From the NCBI GenBank assembly GCA_021826605.1, contig JAKAZF010000132.1, positions 1 to 7,200 of the forward strand: a stretch of 7,200 bases of DNA, in the 5' to 3' direction. Below the pieces are notes generated by a model. It saw only the letters and a program-made list of their open reading frames with translations. It did no database searches and was not told the origin of the DNA. This document shows, in pieces, positions 6,469-7,200 of this stretch. The DNA is from Planctomycetota bacterium. Its GTDB lineage: Bacteria > Planctomycetota > Phycisphaerae > WQYP01. The first letter of the stretch is position 1, and every line of letters begins with the position of its first letter. Position numbers and translations under genes: made by a program.

Positions 6469-7200
6469 ATGACACAAATCTCGCCGACTGAATTAAATCA
6501 TTGCCCCTGGTGCGGCGAAGCAATCAGCGCCCTGACCGGAAATTGCCCGCGATGCGGCGCTCCACTTGCCGTCGCGCCCCAGGTAGACCAATCAGGATTT
6601 GAACAGCGGCCCGCCATCGCCGATATGGCGCGATTGAAGTTTGGGCCAAGCACCTGCCAGATTGAGGGGGAAATGGTACCGGTGGCGGATTTTCATCTTG
6701 CTGCTGACGATTTCATTTATTTCAGCCATCATCAACTGCTCTGGGCGGATTCCAGCATCACGCTGCGCAATCGGGGAATGCAGGACACGTGGAAGCGCAT
6801 GATCGGCGGCATGCCGATCTTTTTAACCGAGGCGGTGGGACCGGGCCATGTGGCGGTATCTGCGGACGAAGCGGGTGAAACCATCGCTCTTCCGCTGGAT
6901 GTCGGTGCGGCGGTGGATGTGCATGAGAACCATTTTCTTGCCGCGACCAGCGAGGTGGCGTTAAAGCTGCGCCCGACCGACATCTGGATCGCACTTGGTG
7001 ATAGGGATGAGGGGCAGAATGCAAAAAAATTGGTGCGACCAATTGGAATGTTTTATGACCGGTTTGCGGCCAATCAGAAGCCAGGGATCGTTTTTGTGCA
7101 TTGCCGGGGAAATTGCTTTGTGCAGAACCTGCAACCAGAGCAGGCCATATTGATCAAACCGGGTGCATTTTTATATAAAGACTCCCAGGTCAAATTGATG
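6469..7200 (+). CDS. Second zinc-ribbon AIM24-family protein, partial (244 residues, runs off the window)
   Basis: The frame is open from ATG to the last base, so the C-terminus is missing. It is collinear with the preceding gene: zinc ribbon C12/C15/C26/C29 with identical CxxC-x10-CxxC spacing and CGAPL ending, then CQIEGEMVPVAD (63-74), GMP (114-116), GPGH (124-127), GMFYDRF (193-199) and FLYKD (234-238). Alignment to the 270-aa neighbour predicts about 285 residues in total, so about 40 are cut off. It differs by a net insertion of about 11 residues between GPGH and DRF (charged stretch at 178-190) and by loss of the GGEG glycine motif. The start could also be the ATG at 6466; the one at 6469 is preferred because GAGG (6459-6462), overlapping the upstream stop, is then 6 nt away. 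This tight junction implies translational coupling. Molecular function is unknown; family assignment is good. Confidence 0.85.
   Translation, partial: MTQISPTELNHCPWCGEAISALTGNCPRCGAPLAVAPQVDQSGFEQRPAIADMARLKFGPSTCQIEGEMVPVADFHLAADDFIYFSHHQLLWADSSITLRNRGMQDTWKRMIGGMPIFLTEAVGPGHVAVSADEAGETIALPLDVGAAVDVHENHFLAATSEVALKLRPTDIWIALGDRDEGQNAKKLVRPIGMFYDRFAANQKPGIVFVHCRGNCFVQNLQPEQAILIKPGAFLYKDSQVKLM

Noticed and set aside
5824..6523. Minus-strand open frames of 63-140 codons across the first AIM24 gene
   Set aside because: They are antisense shadows of a coding frame with recognisable zinc-ribbon and AIM24 motifs.
1..7200. CRISPR array, insertion sequence, tRNA or integration site
   Set aside because: No regularly spaced repeats, transposase motifs, terminal inverted repeats or cloverleaf were seen on either strand.

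Overview
The window looks like chromosomal DNA of a Gram-negative-type bacterium that builds type IV pili or a type II secretion-like machine. GC content is moderate, start sites have clear Shine-Dalgarno sequences, and five genes fill most of the space. Motor ATPases clustered without an intervening platform gene, plus zinc-ribbon AIM24 proteins, recall Planctomycetota (Phycisphaerae-like) or related PVC bacteria. That placement is from memory of gene neighbourhoods and is weak; no rRNA or other phylogenetic marker is present.

Left two-thirds (about 148-5073, minus strand): three secretion/pilus motor ATPases run in the same direction. In transcription order they are a GspE/PilB-type ATPase (568 aa), a PilT-type retraction ATPase (379 aa) and a second GspE/PilB-type ATPase (618 aa). 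All three have intact Walker A, Asp-box, Walker B and His-box motifs. The two GspE/PilB proteins also have the C-terminal tetracysteine zinc site that PilT lacks. The last two genes are 48 nt apart and are probably cotranscribed. The first is separated from pilT by 174 nt containing a perfect TATAAT hexamer, so pilT may also have its own promoter. The set gives two candidate extension motors and one retraction motor; the platform protein, pilins and secretin must lie elsewhere.

Middle (5074-5647): a 574-nt divergent intergenic region with no convincing gene. It holds a possible minus-strand promoter for the motor operon, an operator-like inverted repeat (GTACAC-N6-GTGTAC), a strong two-hairpin segment, and a consensus AGGAGG ribosome-binding site for the rightward genes.

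Right end (5648-7200, plus strand): two tandem, translationally close paralogues. Each has an N-terminal CxxC-x10-CxxC zinc ribbon followed by an AIM24-family (DUF124, TRAP-like beta fold) domain. The first is complete (270 aa). The second has no stop codon before the window ends and lacks roughly 40 C-terminal residues. Their function is not known. The pairing of zinc ribbon and AIM24 domain, the duplication, and the divergent position beside a pilus motor operon make this the least explained part of the window.
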